A stretch of DNA of 64,000 nucleotides, from contig CM048844.1 in NCBI GenBank assembly GCA_026545765.1, positions 18,360,237-18,424,236 on the forward strand, in the 5' to 3' direction. This document shows, one piece after another, positions 34,706 to 46,990 of this stretch. The notes under the pieces are model-generated. The model worked only from the letters and a program-made list of their open reading frames with translations. It was not told the origin of the DNA and searched no databases. This DNA comes from Plantago major. Lineage: Eukaryota > Streptophyta > Magnoliopsida > Lamiales > Plantaginaceae. Positions within the stretch are counted from its first letter, which is position 1. Each line of letters opens with the position of its first letter. The translations under genes were made by a program, and so were the position numbers.

Positions 34706-35317
34706 ATTTCACGGGGAATTTATGTGGTGATTTATGAGTCTTAGCATGTTGGATCACCTACGTCAGTATATCACTATGCATCTCCATTCAATGGTTATAC
34801 AAGTGGCATGGTAAAAATGTTATGGTACGCCTTAAAACCTCTACTTACTAAGTCCTAGAGTTTGGAAACAAATAAAGGCTCGCTCTTCGGAAAAGACCAA
34901 TATCTACTCCACGAAAAATGTTCATTAGACCTGTACAACTAACAAGGAGGGAGTAAGGCCCTTTTCGCCAAATGAGACAAAGATCTGCCCCACGGACCTC
35001 AGTGGGTCAGGAATGACCGAATGAGTACTTTGTTTTTTTTATGAAGGTGATCTCCTGAGCTCATTAAATGTTGTGGTCAGAGAATGATGCCTTTTGGAGG
35101 GGGCTCCTCAAACATAACCAATATAAACTTTTGATTAATAAAGTCTGATAATTTTTTTTTGCCAATATAGGTCGGTATTTCTAAATTGTACTTTGTGTTT
35201 TATATATGACCCATTCTCAGGTATATAAATTTCAGGGAGTAATTTTATAAATAGGCAAAATGAAGATCGATTGTTTCGAGTCTTTTGACTTTCGACTTGC
35301 TAAAATTAGAATAGGGG
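34706..35317. other. Unassigned intergenic DNA
   Basis: No coding region or repeat boundary recognised. Confidence 0.3.
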
Positions 35318-36452
35318 TATGTTAAACGCAGAACACTTTTTACTAAACGTAGAACACTTTTTTATATATTGCAAAAGGCCCTTCAACTGATAAAAATATA
35401 GAATTAGTCCCATTTTTCGAAAAATTTCTCAAATTATCACATTTTCAAAAATATATGAGCGATATACTGCATGCATGTATAAAAAAAAATCTTAAATCTG
35501 ATCATTAGCCATATTATGTCGATAATGAAGAAGTATAATTTTTTTAATTTGATATTTATATTGTTTATAATTATTTTATTGCGTTTGTATATTTAAATTA
35601 ACTAATATTTCACCAAAATTTAAAAAAAATAAAAAAGGACCAAAAACACGTTTGGTAGCCCTCAAATTTGCAGGCGTTTAGCGACCTCGGGGTGCGGATG
35701 AAATTTCAGCGACCTCAAGCTACCATCTGGCCGTTTGATGGCTACCTGCAACGTGTTTTGGTCCTTTTTTTTTAAATTTGGTGAAATATTAGTTAATACA
35801 AAATAAAATAATTATAAACAATATAAATATCAAATTAAAAATGAGATTTTGAGAAGAGTTGCTCTTTGGAGAGCACTTTTTCATGCTTTCCTATACGAGG
35901 GGATTTCACTTGGAAAAGAAAATGTTCGATTCTTGAATAATCCACATCACTTATGCTTCTATTCTAACACAAGATTCCCCTTTTCTGTGGAAGATTAAAT
36001 TTTGTCCGTTTCATGAGTTTTTTTTTTGGTTTTTTTAAGTAATTAAAAATATTATTTTACTGTGTATGATTTATTTAAATTTGTTTTTTTATTTATAACA
36101 TTGCTCTTAAATTTTAATTATATTTGTTTGAAAATCATAATCAACTTCGTGTTCTTCAATTATGTTTGTTTGAAGATTCGAAGACAAAGATGTATGTTAG
36201 AGAGTTGAAATGCATAAATAAAAGTGTTTTTGAATAAAATCACCTTCGTGTTCTTCGTGTTTTTCTTTTTAAGTTTTTTCGATTTATTTATTCGGATGAT
36301 AAAATTAATTCGAATAAACTTGTTTGATGTTTTTTAGGTAAAATAATATTTTTTTCAAATTATTAAACCATTTTATAAATTATAATAATAGTGATATTAT
36401 ATGTAATATGTAAAAATTTATTCTGCGTTTAGTAAAAATTTTTCTCATTTTA
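35318..36452. mobile_element. Hairpin-bearing non-autonomous transposon
   Basis: Imperfect terminal inverted repeats of about 55-60 bp. The left end has ATGTTAAACGCAGAACACTT, TTTACTAAACGTAGAAC; the right end, read inverted, has ATGTTAAAATGAGAAAAATT, TTTACTAAACGCAGAA. The interior contains a strong hairpin (35540-35842). The left end also resembles the sequence right of the hairpin at 10128-11005 (inverted: ATGTTAAACGCAGCACC, GGCTAAACGCAACACC). It ends about 15 bp before the region shared by CHX copies 1 and 2. Confidence 0.55.
35540..35842. repeat. Internal hairpin of the element
   Basis: Left arm (about 35540-35660) with TTTTTAATTTGATATTTATA, TTGTTTATAATTATTTTATT, TAACTAATATTTCACCAAA and GGACCAAAAACACGTT is mirrored by the right arm (about 35745-35842). 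A less AT-rich loop of roughly 80-90 bp lies between. Confidence 0.85.
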
Positions 36453-36622
36453 ACATTCCTGTTACAATAATGCTGTTGGAATGCAGAACTGAAGATGTAG
36501 AGAGTAGAGACTACGGCAATGGCAATGCTGTGTCCTCACAAAAATCTGCTTCAACGGCTGCGAATGTTTATCGTCAAAACCCAAAATTCTATCACCATGA
36601 ATGCAAATACAATTCACATTCG

Positions 36623-36629
36623 TATAAAA
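36623..36629 (+). promoter_or_regulatory. TATA box of CHX copy 1
   Basis: TATAAAA about 100 bp upstream of the start codon. It lies in a block also present before CHX copy 2. Confidence 0.6.
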
Positions 36630-36723
36630 CCTCCTTCCCCAAAAATCCCCAAAATCTCTCTTCCTTCATCCACCACCACCGACCAAATCCCTAAAATTTG
36701 GTTGGCGATCAACGCCGTAGGAG

Positions 36724-39700
36724 ATGGCGGCGACGTCGATGGAGAACTCCAATATCCCCGGCGGAGGGATAGAGAGTTCGCCGGGAAATGTGACGGGTGA
36801 TTTCTGTCATATTGGCATTGCTCTCCACTCGCCTGGTGCATGGGGTACCGAATTGGTTGGCAAGTTCCTTGATTATTCCTTGCCTCGTCTGCATCTTCAG
36901 CTCGCCATTATCGTTCTCCTTACCCAGTCTCTTCATCTATTGCTTCGCCGTTTCAATTTGCCTCGCCTTGTCTCTGAGATTTTGGTAACAATTCAATTTA
37001 CCCTCATTTGTATTTTTCTATCTTTTGTTGTGTTTATTGCATCGGAGATGATTATTAAAATATGGAAAGGTCTGTTCTTTCTGCTAATTATGCAATTTGG
37101 GTGTTATAAAGTAACTGAGAAGAGCCAATTATTGTGTTGTGTCTATTTAGATTTCTGCCTTTTATATAAAAGACACGGCAAAATTAAGAGATCATATCAA
37201 ACGAATTGGCTGGAATGTTTGAAAGTTCAGTTATTAGGATTGTAATATACGTTTTCGTTTAATAGGCTGGAATCATATTGGGACCGACTGTGCTTGGACG
37301 ATGGGAGAGTGTTCAGACTAAGTTGTTTCCGCCAGAAGGAGATGTGTTCCTCGACTTACTATCAAAACTCGGTTATATTTTCTTTATATTTCTATCTAGT
37401 GTGAAGATGGACCCAAAGACGGTTCTTAGGACTGGTATCAAGGCATGGACAATAGGAGTTCTTGCTGTTATACTTCCATCAGCCGGTGGATTGTATTTAT
37501 CCTCCATTTCTCAAATAACGTTTGTTCACGAATACCGATTGCCAGCTTACCAAAGTATAATCATGATCCAGAACCTATTTCCGTTTCCTGTGATTGCTTC
37601 CATGCTTGTGGACCTAAAAATTATGAACTCTGAGCTTGGCCGACTAGCTCTAGCCTCGGCTCTTATCACAGACTTATTATGCACTTTTATTTTCACCATT
37701 CTTTCACTTGGAAGAATAGGTCAAATGGGATTTGGAAACGTTATTATATTCTACTGTACAGTTTTGACTGCTGGCTTAGTTTTATTTATCGTCTTTGTGG
37801 GTGGGACTGTTTGTCTATGGATCATACAAAGGACACCAGAGGGAAAACCGGTTGCTAGAATTTATGTCATTCTCCTTTCTCTAATGGTCCTTGTAGTCGT
37901 CTTAATCACTGACAATGTGGGCCTCCCTTACACATACGGTCCATTTCTTTTGGGTTTGGCCGTACCAGTTGGGCCGCCGTTAGGAGCTACACTGGAGGAC
38001 AGGTTGGAGACTTTGGTATTGGGGATGTTTGCACCACTTCTTGTAACTTACTGTGGGATGAAAGTGAATCTGATTGAATTGTACGATCTAAGCTTTATCG
38101 GTAGCACATGGATCATACTCGCTATTTGTTTTGCTATGAAATTGGTAGGCATCTTTTGTCCAGCATTATTTTGCAAAGTACCTGTCAAAGATGCTGCTGC
38201 ACTATCATTCATCTTAAGTGCACAAGGAGTTGTTCAGATGTCCTCTTATTACTTCGGTGCGATAAATCAGGTGCTCAACTTTTCCTCTATATTTTCATAA
38301 TGTCTGTCAATTTGAAAATATTACTCCTATTAACTGTAGACACCCTGTAATCTGACTGATAATGATATAACCCAACACAACTTGGGAAAAATATCAGAGA
38401 CCTCCTTGAAGGAGGTATCTGAAACACAGTTACCACTGTGCCATGCAAATATCCGACTATTAAAGAGCGCCCATGACCTTTTGGGGTTATTTGGTAGTAT
38501 GTTTCCAGCATACCTTCACTGCAAAGTGGTACCAGATATATTTCAAATGTTTGGTGCGGGGGCCATGTCTGGTATATCTTCAAAACTTGGAATCTGAACC
38601 CATGATCATAGTGTACTGACATTACCGTTTTCTTCCTGATGAACCAGACATTTGATGGAGAAACCTTTTCAATGCTTACTCTATCAGTTCTAATACAATC
38701 TGCTCTTGCAAACATCATGGTGAAGTTACTATATGATACTACAAGATTATATACTGGTTATCAGAAAAGAGACATTCAACATACTTCAGCTAGGTCCGAG
38801 CTACGTGTGCTTTCATGTGCCCATCGTGCCGATGACGCATCAGCTGTCAGGAAAGTTCTGGAAGCTTCTTTCCCCACGAAAGAAAGTCCTCTGGCAGTCT
38901 ACGCTATCCATCTTGTGGAACTTGCTGGCCAAGCTCAACCACTACTCATCGATCACCAATTAGGCCAAAAATCAGCAGGTGGAAACAATCGGACACAAAA
39001 AATGATTGAAGTTCTCAGTGCATTTGAGCAACAATATAAGGGATATGTCACTGTTCAGCAATTCACAGCTATGTCTTTAACAAAGTTCATGCATTATGAC
39101 ATTTGCCAACTTGCTTTTAATAAATTAGCATCTTTGATCATTCTCCCGTTCCATAGGAAATGGAATCATCAAGGGAAAATGATACTGGACAGTAGCAGTT
39201 TGAGGGCGATTAACTGTGATGTTTTGGAAATGGCTCCCTGTTCTGTTGTAATTCTTGTTGATCGTCACAAGGTACGAAAAATAAATCCATCTTCTACATA
39301 TAACATTGGAGTGGCATTTGTTGGAGGAAATGATGACCGTGAGGCATTGGCCTATGCGAACCGGATGGCACAATCTCCAGCTGTACATCTGACAGTTATC
39401 CGGTTTGTTCCATGGGACATCTACGGAGGTGACAGCCAATGGGATGCAGTTCTTGATGCTGAGATATTGAAGGAAACAAGGATGCAAGGTACCCACCAGG
39501 ATAATATCGCGTATAGAGAAGAGAGGGTTAAAGACGGATCTGAAACAGCTCTGCTCATTCATGCTATGGAAGAATCTTTCGATTTGATTTTGGTAGGGCG
39601 AAGACATAAGGATGACACTCCACAACTGTTGGGTCTTAGCGAATGGAATGATCTGCCTGAACTTGGGCCGGTCGGAGACATGCTTTCTGCTCCAGATGTT

Positions 39701-39769
39701 GGTAAACCTGTCTCAGTTCTAGTGGTTCAACACCAAACAATTAAGGACCCGTCAAGAAAGGCACTTTAA
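36724..39769 (+). CDS. Cation/H+ antiporter (CHX family), tandem copy 1
   Basis: Three exons, 36724-36984, 37266-38270 and 38648-39769, all phase 0, give 795 aa. Exon 1 holds the short N-terminus and first helix (LHLQLAIIVLLTQSLHLLL, FNLPRLVSEIL). Exon 2 holds most of the CPA2-type Na+/H+ exchanger domain (AGIILGPTVLG, FPFPVIASMLVDLKIMNSEL, ALITDLLCTF, LLGLAVP-GPPLGATLEDRLE). Exon 3 holds the last helices and a long cytosolic tail with universal-stress-protein-like folds (GVAFVGGNDDREALAYANRM, FDLILVGRRHKDDTPQLLGL). Family role: K+/H+ or cation/H+ exchange in endomembranes or plasma membrane. Copy 1 differs from copies 2 and 3 at positions those two share: Ser132 for Gly, Gly267-Thr268 for Arg-Pro, and Val322 for Asp. 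The frame is intact. Confidence 0.92.
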
Positions 39770-42502
39770 GAAGACAGTTGGAATTCTTCGAGGTTTCAAA
39801 TCCAATAGACTTGGAGATTGCGAACCGTTCTGAAAGATTAATGTATGTACTTTTGTTGTTGTTTGATCAGTGATACTGAAGACTAGGTGAAATATGGAAT
39901 TAGAACTAAAAACCAACTACATTTCTCATACTGTTTACTGTATGGGACATTAACATTCCACCTTACAAGCTAGCCGATCTCTTCTAAGGTTCTTCTTATC
40001 AGTCTGTTGGTGCTAGATTTATTATGAAACTTAAAGCAGCAGGCTAGGCAAGGAGAACTAAGTTTATTCGAGTCAAACAGACTGGAAAAAACATAAACTC
40101 AATTCTATGTGGCTCCGTTTGGTTGGATGGCCACTTTTTAATACAAGCTAAAATTTCGCCACTCTGAAACTGAAAAGTGGTCATAACTTAGCCGGTAAAT
40201 TAGCACCACTTTTTAGTGATTCGTGTGGTTGAATAAAATAAAACGTCCGAATAGGTGATGGACCCCAAATTATGGCCACTTTGGTGTTGCGTGTTTGGTT
40301 GCAATTTTATGCAAGGAGTGCTAATAAACATTCTGAACGAATAAAAAACAGAACACATAAACTGATCTTGTCCCTATCATACTTGCTCCACGGTGGTTTA
40401 TTGAATGTGTCAATAATAAATGTCAATTGTTTTTGGACGTGTTTTACCTACCTAATGCTGTGAACCCACGATCTAAACAGAAGCCGGAAACATGGAATTA
40501 ATCTCCCTCACAATCAACTTGAAAGTCTCCAGTAAATAAATGAAGTAAATTATTCTGGATTCTAGGAACAAACTGAAAGCTACCAGAATGAAGAGAAGAA
40601 ACTAGCAGCTTAGTATCATCTATGATGCTTCCAATAATTGAGAGAGATGGACACAGGTAAAACTATAGCATGTATAATCACGATCTAGTCATCAAGATAC
40701 AAATTTGCATCTTACCAGCATGCCCCACTTTGTTGAGGATTTAATTTGAGAAACAATTTATTGCTGCCTCTTGGAATCACAAGATCAATCACGTCATCCA
40801 TCTATACAATAAAAATATTACTAAGACTTAAAAAGAAGAGTACCAATTATTGCGAAGCTAGAAATTAATTTTTTTTTACCCATGCTAATTTTTAATAATT
40901 AAAATAAATAATTATTAATAAATTAAACTAATGAATATAAAATTAAATAAACTCATACAAGATGCCGATCTTCTTTTTTCAAATCATGAAAAATTACATT
41001 TTATAACCATTATTCTAAATGTACATTATTGCACAAGTATAATATTTTGAAAAATCAAATTTATAATATGGTATAAAGTCTTTAAGATATTAAAAAATTT
41101 AAAATGTATAAGAAAAATCAACTCCAAACACATTTATTTAGGCAGTAATGTACGTTGGTAAACATCCAAAATATAAACTCCACACACACACACATATGAA
41201 CGACATACTATGTGGTCGACCCCGTGTCAGGCACGGGCCGGAGCTTTCCAATCTCTTAACACTTATATTCTCCCACATTTGTCTTAATTTCTTCACAAAC
41301 CTTACATGAACTCAAAGCATTTCCCCCACCCCACTTAGGAGGAAGGAAAGTAAATAGCAAAATTAAGAACACCCCTAAAGAATCATGTTCGTAGAAGTAG
41401 ACACAGTACTAAAGGATTAATCTATCATGTTAAGACCTTTCTCTGCTGTTCATATGCCAACTCTAAAGATCCTTCACAAACTCTGCTTCAATGGTCACGG
41501 GAGTGAGGCATAAAAATCTGCAACATGAGGAAACGAGTGAGTAGAGAAGAAAACAAGATAATAGGGGACAAATAACAAAGTAAGAGTGAAAGTGAAGAGT
41601 ATAGGTAATGGGAATAACACATGTCAATCAAAAATGGCTATTAAGAAAATTAATCTTGAGACACATATCTAGATCTAATGACAATCATATAGAAAAAGAT
41701 ATTTGGTAAAAGATTTTCACAACTAAACTGGAGATAGTCAGTTAGAAAAAGCCACTTATAGAGAATCTTAGCTAATTGAGAGGTAATAATATATTGAAGA
41801 AAGTAGAAACAGAGCAGAGGAGAATGAAGAACTCAAACATAAAATAACAAAATTGCAATTCTGAAGCTTGCCGCACCCGATTTGCCTTAATCCACAGGAA
41901 CACGCAAACACACGACACAGGATCATTACCCATCCAAGACAGGTGCACATAGGCACGGTGTTGGTAGACATGCCGCACAAGAACACGGAACCTTGAGCAG
42001 TACAACAATGGCGTCAGGCATGGAGATCAATTCCACGTGATATATGACGTATTTACGGCGATTGGTTAGGGTTTTTACCCTAGTACTATTCCGTTGTAAT
42101 TAGCATATTCAATTGTAAAAAATCGACAGGTGAAGTAGAGTAATTTCTAGTCTATAAATACCTTAGTTAAGGTTTATAGTTTGTATCCAGTTTTCTCTCA
42201 ATCAAGTGAAATACACAGAGTTTTATCTGGAAAAATAATGTTCTCATCCTTTTCAATATAATATTCTATAAGTTTAAAAATGCCAAAATTACCTCGAAAC
42301 TAAGTCAGGGAAATATGTAACACACCCAAAATACACAAACACTTCCAAGAAAACTCTGACTCATTTTTTCAAACAACTTAGGACTGGCAAGCAATAGAAA
42401 ATGTAGACTTAAAAATAAATTGTGAGGAACTTTGGAATAGACTGGATGTTCTGGAACATAGAGAACAAACACCTTATTCTTATTGTTTCTAAAATTAGAA
42501 TA
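39770..42502. other. Spacer between CHX copies 1 and 2
   Basis: Starts with 3' flank homologous to the other copies (to about 40108: AAACTCAATTCTATG), which then stops at TGGCTCCGTTTGGTTGG. That point and GTGTTTGGTTGCAATTT near 40291 resemble ends of a small hAT-type MITE, not proven. A segment at about 42010-42240 with TCTATAAATACC and CTCTCAATCAAGTGAAATAC has the look of an LTR or promoter fragment. No gene. Confidence 0.35.
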
Positions 42503-42655
42503 ATGTTGTTGGAATGCAGAATTGCAGATGTATAGTCTATATATGGCAATGGAATGTTGTGAATGTGTCCTCACAAAATCAGCTCCAATGGCTGCGAACA
42601 TTTCTCGGCAAAACCCAAAATCTATCACCATGAATACAAATACAATTCCTTTTCA

Positions 42656-42662
42656 TATAAAA
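42656..42662 (+). promoter_or_regulatory. TATA box of CHX copy 2
   Basis: TATAAAA in the same block as in copy 1, about 90 bp before the start codon. Confidence 0.6.
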
Positions 42663-42746
42663 CCTCTCCCTCCCCCAAAACCTCTCTTTCTTCATCCACC
42701 ACTACGACCAACCAGATCCCTTGGTTGGTGATCAACACCGTAGGAG

Positions 42747-45700
42747 ATGGCGGCAACATCGATGGAGAACTCCAATATCACCGGCGGAGGGATAGAGAAT
42801 TCGCCGGGAAATGTGACTGGTGATTTTTGTCATATCGACATTGCTCTCCACTCGCCTGGTGCATGGGGTACCGAATTGGTTGGCAAGTTCCTTGATTATT
42901 CCTTGCCTCGTCTGCATCTTCAGCTCGCCATTATCGTTCTCCTTACCCAGTCTCTTCATCTATTGCTTCGCCGTTTCAATTTGCCTCGCCTTGTCTCTGA
43001 GATTTTGGTAACAATTCAATTTACCCTCATTTTCAATTTTTCTACCTTTTGTTGTGTTTATTGCATCGGAGATGAGTATTAAGATATGGAAAGGTTTGTT
43101 CATTCTGCTAATTAAGCGATTTGAAGTACTAACTGAGAAGAGCCAATTATTGTCTTACGTCTATTTAGATTTCTATCTGATATAATAGGCTGGGCAAAAT
43201 TAAGAGTTCATATGAAATGAATTAGCGAGGATATTTGAAAGTTTAGTTCTTAGGATTGTAAATTTGTAATCTATGATTTCGTTTAATCAGGCTGGAATCA
43301 TATTGGGACCGACTGTGCTTGGACGATGGGAAAGTGTTCAGGCTAAGATGTTTCCGCTAGAAGGAGATGTGTTCCTCGACTTACTATCGAAACTTGGTTT
43401 CATTTTCTTTATATTTCTGTGTGGTGTGAAGATGGACACAAAGACAGTTCTTAAGACTGGTATCAAGTCATGGACAATAGGAGTTCTTGCTGTTATACTT
43501 CCAGCAGCCGGTGGCTTGTATTTTTCCTCAGTTTTTCAAATAACATTTATTCACAAATACCGTTTGCCAGCTTACAAAAGTATAGTCGCGATCCAGAACC
43601 TATACCCATTTCCGGTGATTGCTTCTATGCTTGTGGACCTAAAAATTATGAACTCTGAGCTTGGCCGACTAGCTCTAGCCACGGCTCTTATCACTGATTT
43701 AATCAGCAATTTTATTTTCACTGCTCTTTCACTTGGAAGAATAGGTCAAATGGGATTTGGAAGCATTATTATATTCTATTGTACAGTTTTAACTGTTGGC
43801 TTAATTTTATTGGTCGTCTTTGTGGGTCGGCCTGTTTGTCTATGGGTCATACAGAAAACACCAGAGGGAAAACCGGTTGCTAGAATTTATGTCATTCTCC
43901 TCTCTCTAATGGTCCTTGTAATCACCTTAATCACTGACAATGTGGGCCTCCCTTACCCATACGGTGCATTTCTTTTGGGTTTGGCCATACCAGATGGGCC
44001 GCCGTTAGGAGCTACACTGGAGGACAGGTTGGAGACTCTGGTACTGGGGATGTTTGCACCACTTCTTGTAACTTATTGTGGGATGAAAGTGAATCTGATT
44101 GAATTGTACGATCTGAGCTTCATCGGTAGCACATGGATCATTATCACTGTTTGTTTTGCTATGAAATTGGTAGGCATCTTTTGCCCAGCATTGTTCTGCA
44201 AAGTACCTGTCAAAGATGCTGTTGCTCTATCATTCATCTTAAGTGCACAAGGAGTTGTTCAAATGTCCTATTATGCCTTCAATGCATTGAATCAGGTGCT
44301 TAACTTTTCGTCTATATTATCATAATGTCTGTCAATTTGAAAATATTACTCCTATGAACTGTAGACACCCTGTAATTTGCCTGATATAACCCAATACAAC
44401 ATGGGAAAAATATCAGATACCTCCTTCAAGGGGTATCTGAAGCACAATTACCACCCTGCCATGCAGATAACTGACTATTAAAGAGCGCCCATGACCTTCT
44501 GGGGTTATTTGGTATGTTTCTAGCATACCTTCATTGCAAAGTGGTACCAGATATATTTGAATGTTTGGTGGGGTGGCCATGTCTGGTATATCTTCAAAAC
44601 TTGAGAGTCTTGACCCGTTATCATAATGACTGACGTTACCATTTTCTTTTCTTTCCGATGAACCAGACATTTGATGGAGAAACCTTTTCCATGCTTACTC
44701 TATCAGTTCTAATACAATCTGCTCTTGCAAACATCATGGTGAAGTTACTATATGATACTACAAGATTGTATACCGGTTATCAGAAAAGAGACATTCAACA
44801 TACTTCAGCTAGCTCCGAGCTACGTGTGCTTTCATGCGCCCATCGTGCCGATGACGCGACAGCTGTCAGGAAAGTTTTGGAAGCTTCTTTCCCCACGAAA
44901 GAAAGCCCTCTGGCAGTCTACGCTATCCATCTTGTGGAACTTGCTGGCCAAGCTCATCCACTACTCATCGATCACCAATTAGGCCAAAAATCAGCAGGTG
45001 GAAACAACCGGACACAAAAAATGATTGACGTTCTTAGTGCATTTGAGCAACAATATATGGGATATGTCACTGTTCAGCAATTCACAGCTATGTCTTTAAC
45101 AAAGTTCATGCATTATGACATTTGCCAACTTGCTTTTAATAAATTAGCATCTTTGATCATTCTCCCGTTCCATAGGAAATGGAATCATCAAGGGAAAATG
45201 ATACTGGACAGTAGCAGTTTGAGGGTGATTAACTGTGATGTTTTGGAAATGGCACCCTGTTCTGTTGCAATTCTTGTTGATCGTCACAAGGTACGGAAAA
45301 TGAATCCATCTTCTGTATACAACATTGGAGTGGCATTTTTTGGAGGAAATGATGACCGTGAAGCATTGGCCTATGCGAACCGGATGGCACAATCTCCATC
45401 TGTACATCTGACAGTTGTCCGGTTTGTTCCATGGGACATCTACGGAGGTGACAACCAATGGGACGCAGTTCTTGATGCTGAGATATTGAAGGAAACGAGG
45501 TTGCAAGGTACCCAACAGGATAATATCGCGTATAGAGAAGAGAGGGTTAAAGACGGAGCTGAAACAGCCCTGCTCATTCATGCTATGGAAGAATCGTTCG
45601 ATCTGATTATGGTGGGGCGAAGGCATAAGGATGACACACCACAACTGTTGGGTCTTAGCGAATGGAATGATCTACCAGAACTTGGGCCGGTCGGAGACAT

Positions 45701-45788
45701 GCTTTCTGCTCCAGATGTCAGTAAACCTGTCTCAGTTCTAGTGGTTCAACACCAAACAATTAAGGACCCGTCAAGAAAGGCACTTTAA
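42747..45788 (+). CDS. Cation/H+ antiporter (CHX family), tandem copy 2
   Basis: Exons 42747-43007, 43291-44295 and 44667-45788 give 795 aa with the same intron positions as copies 1 and 3. The exchanger domain keeps FLCGVKMD, FVGRPVCLW, ALITDLISNF and LAIPDGPPLG. The C-terminal domain carries FGGNDDREALAYANRM and VGRRHKDDTPQL. The first approximately 580 bp of exon 3, plus the preceding intron end, are identical to copy 3, whereas exon 2 differs at many sites. Promoter sequence is homologous to that of copy 1. All three genes are in direct orientation, which fits unequal crossing-over. Confidence 0.93.
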
Positions 45789-46679
45789 GAAGACATTTGG
45801 AATTCTTAGAGGTTTCAAATCCAATAGACTTGGAGCTTGCGAACCGTTCTGAAAGATTAATGTATGTACTTTTGTTGTTGTTCGGTCAGTGATACTGGGG
45901 ACTAGGTGAAATATGGAATTAGAACTAGAAACCAACCAAATGCGTGTTGTATGCTTGTTATCATTCTCAATCTACTGTTTACTGAATTACTGGATGGGAC
46001 ATTAACATCCCGCCATACAGATTTATCTTAGCTGACGTTTTCTAAGGTTCTTCTTATCAGTGTCTGATGGTGCTTTAAGTGATGATATTTAATATGAAAC
46101 TTAAAGCAGCAGGAGGCAATGATAATTAAGTTTATTCGAGTGTAACAGACTGGAAATAACAGAAACTCAATTCTGTAATATTCAAGATGCTATATATGTA
46201 AATCTGTATCTTTCTCCTTGTATCAGGTTATGCTTGCATAACTGTATGGATGAAATTTGTCATGTGTGTTGTAATCTATTTGTGAATTGTGATCATTAAA
46301 CTGAACTACAAGTTCATGACATTAGCACAGAACTGTTTGAAGTTTCAAATTGGTTTAAGCCTTTTCTGCTTATATTCTCACCCGTTGGCAGCATTATTTT
46401 GGTTTGAGCCCTTCTCGCTTATATTCATCCGGACTAGATTTTATCCCGATTAATTTATAACTAAATGTAGGTACATCCAAATTAAAGCAAAGCCATATAT
46501 GAACAAAGAAATTTTCATGTATGATGAACTCCACATTGTATGTGGAGATGACCAAGCTCATGGTTATTCGCCAAATCAAGTGCTGATGATTTCCTAGATA
46601 ATGAAGAAGTGTATGATCTAGGAAATGACGACATAACAATGGAAGCTAATAACACACAGGTTAAGATTTAATTACATGG
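45789..46679. other. 3' flank of CHX copy 2
   Basis: Homologous to the 3' flank of copy 3. The part at 46195-46260 (CTCCTTGTATCAGGTTATGC, TTGCATAACTG) resembles sequence after the hydrolase gene at 53320-53345 (TTGTATCAGGTTTACGCTTG, CATAAAC), so a piece of that gene's end may have been copied with the array. Confidence 0.4.
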
Positions 46680-46990
46680 CATCTCCTCCTCCTGTGAGGA
46701 AGCATGGGAATGGAAAAGGAAAAGAGTTCGTTACATAGAAGAATTTGGTGAAAACATGGACAAGCTTGCAGATGCGGTTCGAGGTATGCCTATGCAATCA
46801 GGCCAACCAATAATCAAGATTATACGACCTCCTATCAATATTCTGAAGTAATGAAGGTCAAAGGATTTGATGAAGTGACATTGGAGGATGCATTTGACTA
46901 TCTAAACGAGAATGATAAAGTTGCAAGGTCATTCCTTATGAAGGGTACAGCTGGACCATCGCGTTAGTTGCAGAAGTTTCGAGCAAATCC
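46680..46990 (+). pseudogene. Possible MYB/SANT-like (Harbinger ORF1-type) remnant
   Basis: Broken frames give NMDKLADAVRGMPMQSGQP and, in another frame, VKGFDEVTLEDAFDYLNEND followed by KVARSFLMKG, a stop and LQKF. The second piece resembles the C-terminal region of plant MYB/SANT-like proteins linked to PIF/Harbinger transposons. The N-terminal SANT domain is not present. Assignment is from memory of the family pattern and is tentative. Confidence 0.4.

Noticed and set aside
36470-36694. Open frame starting 250 bp upstream of CHX copy 1
   Set aside because: It spans the TATA box and is not conserved in frame in copy 2, so it is promoter DNA, not a uORF or gene.
39125-39625. 166-codon antisense frame, also at 45144-45644 and 49862-50362
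   Set aside because: It lies antisense to exon 3 of each CHX gene and is conserved only because the sense gene is. No family recognised.
42010-42240. Possible solo LTR with TATAAATACC and TCAATCAAGTGAAATAC
   Set aside because: It looks like an LTR promoter/R region, but no TG...CA ends with target duplication could be fixed, so it is mentioned only within the spacer.
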